Notes under the pieces: generated by a model | The model's database searches: none | The model's input: only the letters and a program-made list of their open reading frames with translations | Told to the model about the DNA's origin: nothing | Source of the DNA: Bacilli bacterium | GTDB taxonomy: Bacteria; Bacillota_I; Bacilli_A; RF39; UBA660 | Direction of reading: 5' to 3' | NCBI GenBank assembly: GCA_017460245.1 | Contig: JAFUBK010000089.1 | Coordinates: 1 to 9,683, forward strand | DNA: 9,683 nucleotides | Position numbers and translations under genes: made by a program | Part shown: positions 1 through 6,285 of the stretch, piece after piece | Position numbering within the stretch: position 1 is the stretch's first letter | Layout: every line of letters starts with the position of its first letter

Positions 1-1956
1 AAGTACAGATTTAGTAGTATTATTCATATTAACTTTAGAAAGTTCAATATACCAGTCACAAAAATCTTCCCAAATAAAGTTATAAAGAGTACTTCCAACA
101 ATATTAAATTCATGTTTATCCATATATTTAGTTACTTTTTTAATAGTTTCATTTAGTTTAGTTAAAATCCATTTGTCAGAATAACTTAAACTATCAAAAG
201 TTTCATTATATTCTTCAATATTCATTAAAACATATCTTGAAGCATTCCAAAGTTTATTAATAAAGTTCCAAGTAGATTTTACCTTTTCCTCATCAAATTT
301 AATATCCGTGCCAGCTGACGCTGTTGTAGATAGATAAAATCTTAAAGAATCAGCTCCGTACTCTTCAATCATATCCATCGGATCAATACCATTACCTAAA
401 CTCTTACTCATTTTACGGCCATCTTTGGCTCTAATAAGTCCATGAATAAAACACTCTTCAAAAGGTCTTTCATCCATAAATTCCAAGCCTTGAAACATCA
501 TACGACAAACCCAAAAGAATATAATATCAAAACCAGTTACCATTAAATTGTTAGGATAATATCTTTTAAGCATCTCTGTATCATCTGGCCAACCAAGCGT
601 ACTAAATGGCCATAAAGCTGAAGAAAACCAAGTATCAAGAACGTCTTCATCTTGAACCCATCCCTCTTCTGATGGCGCTTCCATACCAACATATACTTTA
701 TCATCTTTGTACCATGCAGGAATTCTATGTCCCCACCAAAGCTGTCTAGAAATACACCAGTCATATGTGATTTCCATCCAATGTTTCATTGTTTTTTCAT
801 AACGTTCTGGAATAAAATTAACTTTTTTATCCTTATCATTTTGAGTTTGTAATACTCTATCAGCCAGTGGCCTCATCTTAACAAACCATTGTTTAGATAA
901 ATAAGGTTCAACAATTGCATTACTTCTTTCAGAGTGTCCGACAGAGTGTATTATTTCCTCTGTAGAAATTAAAATTCCCTCTTCTTCCAAATCTTTTAAA
1001 AGTTCCTCGCGACATTCAAATCTATTCATTCCTGCGTATTTGCCACATTTTTCATTCATTGTCGCATCTTTATTCATAATAACAATTTTTTCCAAATCAT
1101 GTCTTTCTCCAACTTCAAAGTCATTTGGATCATGAGCTGGCGTAATTTTAACGACACCAGTTCCCTTAGACATATCAGCATGTTCATCACCAATAATTGG
1201 AATTTTCTTACCTAAAACAGGTAAAATTGCATATTTACCAATATACTTTTTATATCTTTCATCATCTGGATTTACTGCAACTGCCGTATCACCAAACAAA
1301 GTCTCTGGACGAGTTGTTGCTACATCTAAAAACTCATCTGCTCCATCAATAAAATACTTCAAATGATAAAATGCACCTTTTTCATCAGCATAAACAACCT
1401 CTTCATTAGATAAAGCCGTCATCTGAACAGGATCCCAATTTATAATTCGCTCACCACGATAAATTAAACCCTTTTCATATAAAGTAACAAATACATGTCT
1501 AACTGCTTTAGAAAGTCCCTCATCCAAAGTAAAACGTTCTTTAGTATAATCAAGTGCTAGGCCTAATTTAGCCCACTGTTTATGAATATTATCAGCATAC
1601 TCATCTTTCCAGCTCCAAGCAGCCTTAAGCCACTCTTCCCTATCCATACTGCGTGGATCAATTCCCTCGTCTCTTAGTCTCTTATCAACTTTAGCTTGAG
1701 TAGCAATGCCCGCATGATCCATACCAGGAACCCACAAAGCATCATATCCTTGCATCTTTTTAAACCTTATCATAATATCTTGTAAAGTTGTATTCCAAGC
1801 GTGCCCTAAATGTAATTTACCTGTTACATTAGGTGGCGGAATTACAATCGCATATGGTTTTAATGAAGTGTCTCCACTAGTAAAATATCCATTATCAACC
1901 CAATTGTCATATTTGCCATTTTCTACCTTTAAATGATCGTATTTTTTATCCAACAT
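1..1956 (-). CDS. valS: Valyl-tRNA synthetase (ValRS), 3' end outside window
   Basis: Class Ia aminoacyl-tRNA synthetase that charges tRNA-Val with valine in the cytoplasm and edits mischarged threonine. The frame is open for 652 codons from ATG 1956 to the window edge. Bacterial ValRS is about 880 residues, so roughly a quarter (anticodon-binding part and C-terminal coiled coil) is missing here. Visible motifs are PPPNVTGKLHLGH with the HIGH-type signature at residues 49-52, the CP1 editing motif TTRPETLFGDTA from residue 214, WWGHRIP at 407-413, and GRKMSKSLGN with the KMSKS loop at 515-519. The last visible residues, CDWYIELSK..., are the start of the anticodon-binding domain. The start has an upstream AGGGAGA ribosome binding site. 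Trp codons are all TGG. Expression is controlled by the T-box leader directly upstream. In B. subtilis valS follows spoVID-ysxE, as it nearly does here. Identification is secure. Confidence 0.98.
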   Translation of the reverse strand, partial: MLDKKYDHLKVENGKYDNWVDNGYFTSGDTSLKPYAIVIPPPNVTGKLHLGHAWNTTLQDIMIRFKKMQGYDALWVPGMDHAGIATQAKVDKRLRDEGIDPRSMDREEWLKAAWSWKDEYADNIHKQWAKLGLALDYTKERFTLDEGLSKAVRHVFVTLYEKGLIYRGERIINWDPVQMTALSNEEVVYADEKGAFYHLKYFIDGADEFLDVATTRPETLFGDTAVAVNPDDERYKKYIGKYAILPVLGKKIPIIGDEHADMSKGTGVVKITPAHDPNDFEVGERHDLEKIVIMNKDATMNEKCGKYAGMNRFECREELLKDLEEEGILISTEEIIHSVGHSERSNAIVEPYLSKQWFVKMRPLADRVLQTQNDKDKKVNFIPERYEKTMKHWMEITYDWCISRQLWWGHRIPAWYKDDKVYVGMEAPSEEGWVQDEDVLDTWFSSALWPFSTLGWPDDTEMLKRYYPNNLMVTGFDIIFFWVCRMMFQGLEFMDERPFEECFIHGLIRAKDGRKMSKSLGNGIDPMDMIEEYGADSLRFYLSTTASAGTDIKFDEEKVKSTWNFINKLWNASRYVLMNIEEYNETFDSLSYSDKWILTKLNETIKKVTKYMDKHEFNIVGSTLYNFIWEDFCDWYIELSKVNMNNTTKSVL

Positions 1957-1976
1957 AAGTTCATCTCCCTTTATAA

Positions 1977-2196
1977 ATAAAAAAATCACATCCAATAAGG
2001 ACGTGATTAACGTGGTACCACCTTAATTCGTAAGAAAAATCTTACCTTATTAAATTTAACGCATTTCTACGAAATATCCTAACTATTCAGATATCTAGCT
2101 CCCAAGCTACATTCAGAAAAAAACTCTTATCAGTTTTCACCAATCACTGACTCTCTTAAAAAAATTCTTTTCTTACTCCTCTTGTTCTTCGCTTTT
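1977..2196 (-). ncRNA. T-box riboswitch leader of valS, Val specifier GUA
   Basis: Leader RNA that senses uncharged tRNA-Val and decides between termination and read-through into valS. The canonical T-box AAGGTGGTACCACG lies at 2024-2011 and would pair with the tRNA acceptor end through UGGNACC (2020-2014). The 5' half carries Stem I elements: GAGTAAGA near 2173, AGAGAG, and GGTGAAAACTG. The specifier region reads GAATGTAGCTTGGGAG. The codon GTA (2110-2108) sits where T-box specifiers normally lie and encodes valine, matching the gene downstream. The terminator hairpin is given separately. The 5' end is inferred from the promoter. Confidence 0.95.
1979..2008 (-). terminator. Intrinsic terminator of the valS T-box leader
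   Basis: In the transcript, AATCACGTCC and GGATGTGATT form a 10-bp stem with one G-U pair around a 5-nt TTATT loop, followed by a run of seven U. The 5' arm begins just after the T-box sequence, so it competes with the antiterminator, as expected for transcriptional T-box control. Confidence 0.93.
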
Positions 2197-2201
2197 AAAC
2201 A

Positions 2202-2230
2202 ATTATAAATTTTTTTAATTTTATTGTCAA
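2202..2230 (-). promoter_or_regulatory. Consensus sigma-A promoter of the valS leader
   Basis: TTGACA (2230-2225) and TATAAT (2207-2202) are separated by exactly 17 bp, a perfect housekeeping promoter. The predicted transcript start is near 2195, just before the T-box leader. The -35 box lies three bases past the stop codon of the pilin-like gene. Confidence 0.9.
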
Positions 2231-2233
2231 GAA

Positions 2234-3331
2234 TTAAATTGAAAATTCATAAGGATCGTCGATACTACCATTGCCACTTTCATAATAAATATCCGCCATT
2301 AAATAGAAAACAGGTCTAACACCAGAACTTTCGTAAGCAGCTGTATACTGCTGGTTTGCAAAATTTCTAGTATTCCACACATAAGCAATGTTACCAGCTG
2401 AACGAGGTATCATTGTCCATTCACCTTCCGCCGGTGCAGATCCCGTTTCAAGCCAGTTTGTTGCATAACAATTATTATAATTACTCGCGCAAGTCCCGTC
2501 CGCTAATTTTTTACAAGAAATTGCATATAATGATCCACATTCACTTGTATTACTATTTGCCTTAACATAATCAGTTGCATACATAAGTCCAACTTTACCC
2601 TTCCATTTATATTTACTTTCTTGAAGTAAATCATCACTCAAAGTTTGCTCAACGCTTGGAACCGGACCAATATTATAAACGTGATTTACAACAATCGAGT
2701 CCATTTCATCAGTTAATATTTTATTCTGTAATTGTATATTAACAAATGCCTCATCAGCTGGCAAATCATATGTTGTATCTTGAGATTTAGACGATTTATA
2801 CATCTTACTCACATGCTCACCAACTTCATCCAAAGTCGTGATTTTACTTCCCCAAGATTTACAACCCGCATAAGTACCAGAACCAACATAACAAAAGTCT
2901 TCCTCAACACTAGATTGCCTAGGCAAATGCCAAGCTTTATCAAAACCATAAGAATATTCAGTGATATCCCAAACCATTGGGATAGACTCTTCAGAAATAA
3001 CCTTTATCGTATTATCAGATTCAACCGATATAATTCTATACTTAGTACCATAAATCGAAATATAGTTACAAGGATCAGATCCTCTATAAATATATCTTCC
3101 TTGTTCGGTATCATCCGAAACAAACTGGCCACCACAGCTTTCTTCTTCTAAACCTTTAAGCATCTCAGCCATAGTTTTTTTGTCAGCTACATCATTCAAA
3201 GCCTTTTTCTTCATTTGATCCATAGAAAGCTTACGATTACCTAAAAGTGATAAAGTACTAAGCATAATAACCAAAAATAAAGCAAGCATTCCATATAATA
3301 GCGAAGAAGCAATAAATCCTTTATTATTCAT
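2234..3331 (-). CDS. Prepilin-like secreted/surface protein with GVRP...DPY C-terminal region
   Basis: A 365-residue protein of unknown function. The N-terminus MNNKGFIASSLLYG, followed by an uninterrupted hydrophobic stretch to about residue 31 and then NRK, resembles a type IV prepilin signal. Cleavage would fall between G5 and F6. The usual Glu at position +5 of the mature protein is Ser here, as in some minor pseudopilins. The rest is soluble and extracellular in character, with eight cysteines (an even number, so disulfides are possible). A segment beginning YRIISVESDNTIKVI and a C-terminus GVRPVFYLMADI...GNGSIDDPYEF recall large, poorly characterised surface-protein families (DUF6273-like) in gut Firmicutes; this is from memory. 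The start ATG has a strong AGGAGAGGG site. The gene lies between the ysxE-like gene and valS. No terminator follows it before the valS leader, so read-through transcripts would meet the T-box terminator. Confidence 0.8.
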   Translation of the reverse strand: MNNKGFIASSLLYGMLALFLVIMLSTLSLLGNRKLSMDQMKKKALNDVADKKTMAEMLKGLEEESCGGQFVSDDTEQGRYIYRGSDPCNYISIYGTKYRIISVESDNTIKVISEESIPMVWDITEYSYGFDKAWHLPRQSSVEEDFCYVGSGTYAGCKSWGSKITTLDEVGEHVSKMYKSSKSQDTTYDLPADEAFVNIQLQNKILTDEMDSIVVNHVYNIGPVPSVEQTLSDDLLQESKYKWKGKVGLMYATDYVKANSNTSECGSLYAISCKKLADGTCASNYNNCYATNWLETGSAPAEGEWTMIPRSAGNIAYVWNTRNFANQQYTAAYESSGVRPVFYLMADIYYESGNGSIDDPYEFSI

Positions 3332-3351
3332 AGAACCCTCTCCTATTTTTA

Positions 3352-3380
3352 ATTATATAATAATTTTAAAAAAATTTAAA
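3352..3380 (-). promoter_or_regulatory. Possible promoter of the pilin-like gene
   Basis: TATAAT at 3357-3352 is preceded at 17 bp by a weak TTTAAA -35 (3380-3375). It lies between the upstream terminator and the AGGAGAGGG ribosome binding site of the pilin-like gene, where a promoter is needed. The surroundings are very AT-rich, so the -35 call is weak. Confidence 0.4.
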
Positions 3381-3385
3381 GAACT

Positions 3386-3424
3386 TTAAAAAAAATAGAC
3401 CTTTTTCCTAACCAAGATCTATTT
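3386..3424 (-). terminator. Intrinsic terminator downstream of the ysxE-like operon
   Basis: On the minus strand AAATAGATCTT and AAGGTCTATTT form an 11-bp stem with one T-G wobble around a 10-nt loop, followed by eight consecutive T. On the plus strand the same hairpin has a mismatch and no T-run, so it works for minus-strand transcripts. It lies about 190 nt past the ysxE-like stop. Confidence 0.8.
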
Positions 3425-3452
3425 AAAAAATATATTATAATAGGTGATAAAC

Positions 3453-3626
3453 ATGAATAAATGGTTCTTAGGTCGCACAAAATGGGCCCTCATCTTAATA
3501 GTTTGTTCAATTTTACTTTTTTATCAATTAATAATCACTTTTTTTGTTTTAACTAGAATTAATTTGCTTTTACTTTTTATATTTATCGTATTTGCTTTTT
3601 TCTCATCTTTTAGACTGTTTTGGTAA
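3453..3626 (+). CDS. Small two-pass membrane protein, hypothetical
   Basis: A 57-residue hydrophobic ORF. After MNKWFLGRTKW come two probable membrane segments (about residues 12-33 and 36-54) separated by a short TRIN turn, ending SSFRLFW. ATG 3453 is preferred over the in-frame GTG at 3444 because the GTG lies inside the AGGTGAT ribosome binding site, which is correctly spaced for the ATG. TATAAT (3436-3441) is immediately upstream. The ORF runs opposite to its neighbours and its last 17 bases overlap the 3' end of the ysxE-like gene. T-rich DNA readily yields Leu/Phe/Ile-rich chance ORFs, so it may not be real. No family recognised. Confidence 0.45.
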   Translation: MNKWFLGRTKWALILIVCSILLFYQLIITFFVLTRINLLLLFIFIVFAFFSSFRLFW

Positions 3627-4479
3627 ACTCATTAGTTTTATAAATTTTCTCAATCGCTTTATTAATCATCAGGGTATTATCATACTCATCATTACCAAAA
3701 TTAATTATTTCTGGTAAACTAATTAATATTAAAAATAGCTGTTTTTCATCATCCAAAAGTGGATAATGTTTTTCATAAACCTTAAAAATTTCTCCAAAAT
3801 CAAAATCCAAAACATGATTCAAATATAATTTATACAAATCAAAAACAGGATTTCCTATTTTTGCTTTATCCCAACTAATCAAATAAGAAGCTGTATTTCT
3901 TACAAAATGATCTAATTTTAAATGATTGTGCAAAACAACTCTTCGTTGTTTTCTTTTTTCATAAATTAACTTATGCCAATCTTCAAGTCTTTTTTTAACA
4001 TCATCTAAAGTATCGTAAACAAGCCCAATATTTCGAGCTAAAAGATATTCACTAGGGCTCATATAAACCTTACTTTCAATAATTGTAATTAAATCAGTAT
4101 AATAACTATACAAATAAGTTATATTATTATCCAAATCATCATATAATTGTTCATATTCCTCATTGTCAACCTCTTTGTAATGAGTGGTTTTACTATGAAG
4201 TAAAGCCACCAAAGAAATCATATCCATAATTTTTTGTTCCAAAGGAATATTAAAATCATCTATATAATTAGTAATTTGAAATTCATCATCACAAGAATTT
4301 ATCCACTTAGGTAAATAATCAAAATTTCTAGAATTTAAATAATCTAAAATATTCTTATTTAGCATTCCTTCTTTAAAAACAAACTTCCCTTTATCAGTAT
4401 CAATTATTCGTACTTTACCAACATTCTCATATCTTACCGGTACTAATGAATACTTTTTAAAAGCCTCATTAATTTTCAT
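3610..4479 (-). CDS. ysxE: YsxE/CotS-family kinase-like protein (probable pseudokinase), spore coat associated
   Basis: A 289-residue protein with the outline of the aminoglycoside-phosphotransferase/CotS kinase fold. GKFVFKEG near residues 31-38 carries a beta3-like lysine (K36). A brake-like helix region LVALLHSKT follows at 90-98. The catalytic-loop region is VVLHNHLKLDHFVRN (181-195) and the metal-loop region is LISWDKAKIGNPVFDLYKLY (200-219). The family normally has HGDxxxxN and a D in the second motif. Here these read HNHLKLDH and S, so the catalytic Asp, the Asn and the metal-binding Asp all seem absent. The ATG overlaps the 3' end of the SpoVID-like gene by 11 nt, giving tight translational coupling. 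The order spoVID-ysxE-valS matches B. subtilis, where YsxE is a spore coat-associated protein. Orthology rests mainly on this context plus fold-level similarity. Confidence 0.75.
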   Translation of the reverse strand: MKINEAFKKYSLVPVRYENVGKVRIIDTDKGKFVFKEGMLNKNILDYLNSRNFDYLPKWINSCDDEFQITNYIDDFNIPLEQKIMDMISLVALLHSKTTHYKEVDNEEYEQLYDDLDNNITYLYSYYTDLITIIESKVYMSPSEYLLARNIGLVYDTLDDVKKRLEDWHKLIYEKRKQRRVVLHNHLKLDHFVRNTASYLISWDKAKIGNPVFDLYKLYLNHVLDFDFGEIFKVYEKHYPLLDDEKQLFLILISLPEIINFGNDEYDNTLMINKAIEKIYKTNEFTKTV

Positions 4480-5095
4480 CTGACGGAATAATTATTTTAT
4501 CGCCAAGTTTAATATTATTTAAATCATTGTAATCCTCCAGTAATTCTCTCTTAACCCCATAATCATTAATTACCGATTCAACAGTATCATTTTCAGTCAT
4601 AATATGTATTTTATATGTAACATAATTTTCATCTTCATAACTATTGTTAAAAATAGAAAAATCTTTTTTTTCATCTTCAACACATCGTTCTTCTTCAGTA
4701 TCAGCCTCTAAAGGTTCAATAGTTTTTTCATCTAAAGTAGTATCTTCCATAATTTCCTCCTCTATCGTTTTTTCTTTAATCTCATCAATTGTCAGCTCAA
4801 TATCAACCGACAAAACATTATCATTAATAACTTCATAATAAAAATCACTTATATCAATACTCGCACTATCGATATTATATTTTTTATCCACATTAATATT
4901 AAATGGCAAATCATATTTAAATGAATCTAAATGCATGCTTTCGCTAGTAACCTTATAATCCCCACTTACAATAAAATTTCCAGAAATATATTCACCTTTT
5001 TGATTAAAAATCTCATGTTCTAACGAAATACTATTAATCTGTGCGATTGGACCTTTAAAATTAATATTTTTATTAAAAGAAACTGTTTTCTTCAT
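4469..5095 (-). CDS. spoVID: SpoVID-like spore coat morphogenetic protein with C-terminal LysM domain
   Basis: A 208-residue protein, much shorter than the roughly 575 residues of B. subtilis SpoVID, but with the same two ends. Residues 5-103 form a beta-rich N-terminal domain (ISLEHEI..., GEYISGNFIVSGDY, YDLPFNINVD, VLSVDIELTID), resembling the SpoVID encasement domain as I recall it. Residues 104-145 are an acidic Glu/Asp-rich linker. Residues 159-204 are a LysM domain (YKIHIMTENDTVESV..., LGDKIIIP). There is no signal peptide or membrane segment, consistent with a mother-cell protein at the forespore surface. In Bacillus SpoVID drives coat encasement and its LysM binds a peptidoglycan precursor. 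The start follows a very strong AAGGAGGAGA site. It overlaps the ysxE-like gene, and this pairing next to valS strongly supports the call. Confidence 0.82.
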   Translation of the reverse strand: MKKTVSFNKNINFKGPIAQINSISLEHEIFNQKGEYISGNFIVSGDYKVTSESMHLDSFKYDLPFNINVDKKYNIDSASIDISDFYYEVINDNVLSVDIELTIDEIKEKTIEEEIMEDTTLDEKTIEPLEADTEEERCVEDEKKDFSIFNNSYEDENYVTYKIHIMTENDTVESVINDYGVKRELLEDYNDLNNIKLGDKIIIPSDEN

Positions 5096-5138
5096 TCCCC
5101 ATCTCCTCCTTACTATATATTATTAAAAATAAATAATA

Positions 5139-5342
5139 TTATTCTTTTAAAAGCTCTTCAAGAGGCAATATATGATAACCTTTACTAACAATATAATTAA
5201 TAATATTTTCTGCCTCATCATTAAGTTGCCTATTAACTTCTAAAGAAATAATTTCTCCTTTAGTAATATTTTTTTTAACATTAATAAACGGATTTTTATC
5301 AATAATTACACCGGGAACAATCGTATAAGAATTATGTAAATT
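5139..5342 (-). pseudogene. C-terminal remnant of the deacetylase-like gene, in frame after an internal TGA
   Basis: Directly after TGA 5345-5343 the same frame stays open for 67 codons to TAA 5141-5139. It reads NLHNSYTIVPGVIIDKNP... and ends NYIVSKGYHILPLEELLKE. This looks like the end of a NodB domain: a strand ending in VPG, GEIISLEVN, then a helix and SKGYHILPLEELL, the usual 'xxGYxfxxLxEll' finish. There is no ribosome binding site or start codon of its own. With it the protein would be 281 residues, counting the TGA as one. A single nonsense substitution or a sequence error is the simplest explanation. Confidence 0.75.
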
Positions 5343-5984
5343 TCAAATTTTTAAAACATCTTTATTCAAATACGAAGCATAACAATAGTTATTTTTTTGA
5401 CTTCCACTACTAGTTAAAATTGTACTCATCCACGCAAAATTACCATCATTATAATCCTCATTATTAATTAAATTACATATAGTGTGCCCTTCGGATATCA
5501 AACGAATAACTAACTCATAATTTTTTTCAAAGAAACCACTTGTAACATAAAACGTTGCCTTTACATTAGCTTTATCTAAAACCTGTTTAACTTTCGATAT
5601 TGAATCATTATCAGAAACTTTAAATAATAATCCAATGCTCTTGTTATTTTTACAGGCACCAACAATAAATTTATTTTTATTTTTTTCTAATTTAGTTTTT
5701 ACATATTTTGGTTTATAAACAAATAATTTTTCATTAAAAGATGAAGACTGCGCAAGTACATTATAAGTTGCCGAAACATCAATTTCTTTTCCGTTTTTAC
5801 CAGGAATAATTGTATTTCCTTTTATAATAGGCTCTATAGCTTTAACTTCATAATTACTTTTAACTTCATCAATTTTCAATAAAATTTCATCTGTAACTTT
5901 TGAAGCCACCTGTACTTTTTCTGTATAAACAAAAGTTCCAAACAGTAAGACAATCACCCCAACAAATCTAAAAAAATCATTCAC
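5343..5984 (-). CDS. Membrane-anchored NodB/polysaccharide deacetylase-like protein, ended early by TGA
   Basis: The open part encodes 213 residues from GTG 5984. That start is chosen because AGGTGA (5995-5990) is correctly spaced for it, while the upstream GTG at 5993 lies inside this site. An N-terminal membrane anchor (FFRFVGVIVLLFGTFVYT) is followed by an extracytoplasmic region (about residues 25-112) and a NodB-like domain. SIGLLFKVSDND takes the place of the TFDDGP motif. VKQVLDKANVKATFYVTSGFFEKNYELVIRLISEGHTI is the classic NodB middle part. The two metal-binding Asp and the HTxxH histidine are not conserved, so it is probably not an active deacetylase. The frame ends at TGA 5345-5343 but resumes homologous-looking sequence for 67 more codons (see the 5139-5342 entry). 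It is first in a likely operon with the SpoVID-like and YsxE-like genes, 43 nt separating the remnant's TAA from spoVID. Confidence 0.75.
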   Translation of the reverse strand: MNDFFRFVGVIVLLFGTFVYTEKVQVASKVTDEILLKIDEVKSNYEVKAIEPIIKGNTIIPGKNGKEIDVSATYNVLAQSSSFNEKLFVYKPKYVKTKLEKNKNKFIVGACKNNKSIGLLFKVSDNDSISKVKQVLDKANVKATFYVTSGFFEKNYELVIRLISEGHTICNLINNEDYNDGNFAWMSTILTSSGSQKNNYCYASYLNKDVLKI

Positions 5985-5993
5985 ATTCTTCAC

Positions 5994-6054
5994 CTATCAA
6001 ATTATATGTTTATAAATAAAATTTATCAGCTATTTCACCAAATAATCATAATTA
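5994..6054. promoter_or_regulatory. Divergent promoter region between the spore operon and the coat-like gene
   Basis: An AT-rich spacer between two divergent genes must promote both. On the minus strand CATATAAT (6008-6001) fits sigma-E -10 boxes (CATACAAT-like) or a sigma-A TATAAT, with ATA 15 bp upstream. On the plus strand, CACC at 6036-6039 lies upstream of CATAAAATA (6055-6063), which matches the sigma-K pattern AC...CATANNNTA with 16 nt between AC and CATA. Both predicted starts fall very close to the ribosome binding sites, so these assignments are tentative. Confidence 0.3.
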
Positions 6055-6081
6055 CATAAAATATTACGAAGGAGGATTTTT

Positions 6082-6285
6082 ATGCCATATACAAACTTTA
6101 ATCCAAGACCACCAAGAAACAATTTTAGACCAAATAGTAGATTCGTAGGTGGTGGATTTTTAGGACCGTTTTTATTAGGAGGCCTTACAGGTGGACTAGT
6201 AGCCCCTATTTTCTATGGTGGTTATAATAGACCAAATTACAATTACTACTATCCATACCCAAATTACTATTATAGACCATATTAA
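6082..6285 (+). CDS. Small Tyr/Pro/Asn/Gly-rich peptide, probable spore coat or surface protein
   Basis: A 67-residue low-complexity protein in three parts. A Pro/Asn/Arg-rich head (MPYTNFNPRPPRNNFRPNSR) is followed by a Gly-rich hydrophobic centre (about residues 23-47, GGGFLGPFLLGGLTGG...). The tail is Tyr/Pro-rich (NYNYYYPYPNYYYRPY). This composition is typical of small Firmicutes spore coat proteins, which can be Tyr cross-linked; no exact family is recognised. The start follows a very strong GAAGGAGGA site (6068-6076) at ideal spacing. It is divergent from the SpoVID-like operon. A strong terminator begins at its stop codon. Sporulation role is inferred from composition and neighbourhood only. 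Confidence 0.75.
   Translation: MPYTNFNPRPPRNNFRPNSRFVGGGFLGPFLLGGLTGGLVAPIFYGGYNRPNYNYYYPYPNYYYRPY

Noticed and set aside
543..764. Minus-strand open frame of 73 codons
   Set aside because: It lies in another frame of valS, has no ribosome binding site and no protein-like features.
2732..3151. Plus-strand open frame of 139 codons
   Set aside because: It is antisense to the pilin-like gene, with Arg/Ile/Asn-rich composition typical of a shadow frame and no ribosome binding site.
4644..4838. Plus-strand Ser-rich open frame of 64 codons
   Set aside because: It mirrors the acidic Glu/Asp linker of the SpoVID-like gene; the Ser/Val repeats come from reverse-complemented Glu/Asp codons.
5343..5345. 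TGA read as tryptophan (code 4)
   Set aside because: All Trp codons in the window are TGG, long ORFs are intact under the standard code, and nrnA ends with TGA at normal length inside a terminator hairpin.
5300..5345. TGA as selenocysteine with a downstream SECIS
   Set aside because: A weak hairpin (ATAATT/AATTAT with inner bulged pairs) can be drawn just after the TGA, but such pairing is common in AT-rich DNA. The domain is degenerate with no redox motif, and no Sec machinery is visible.
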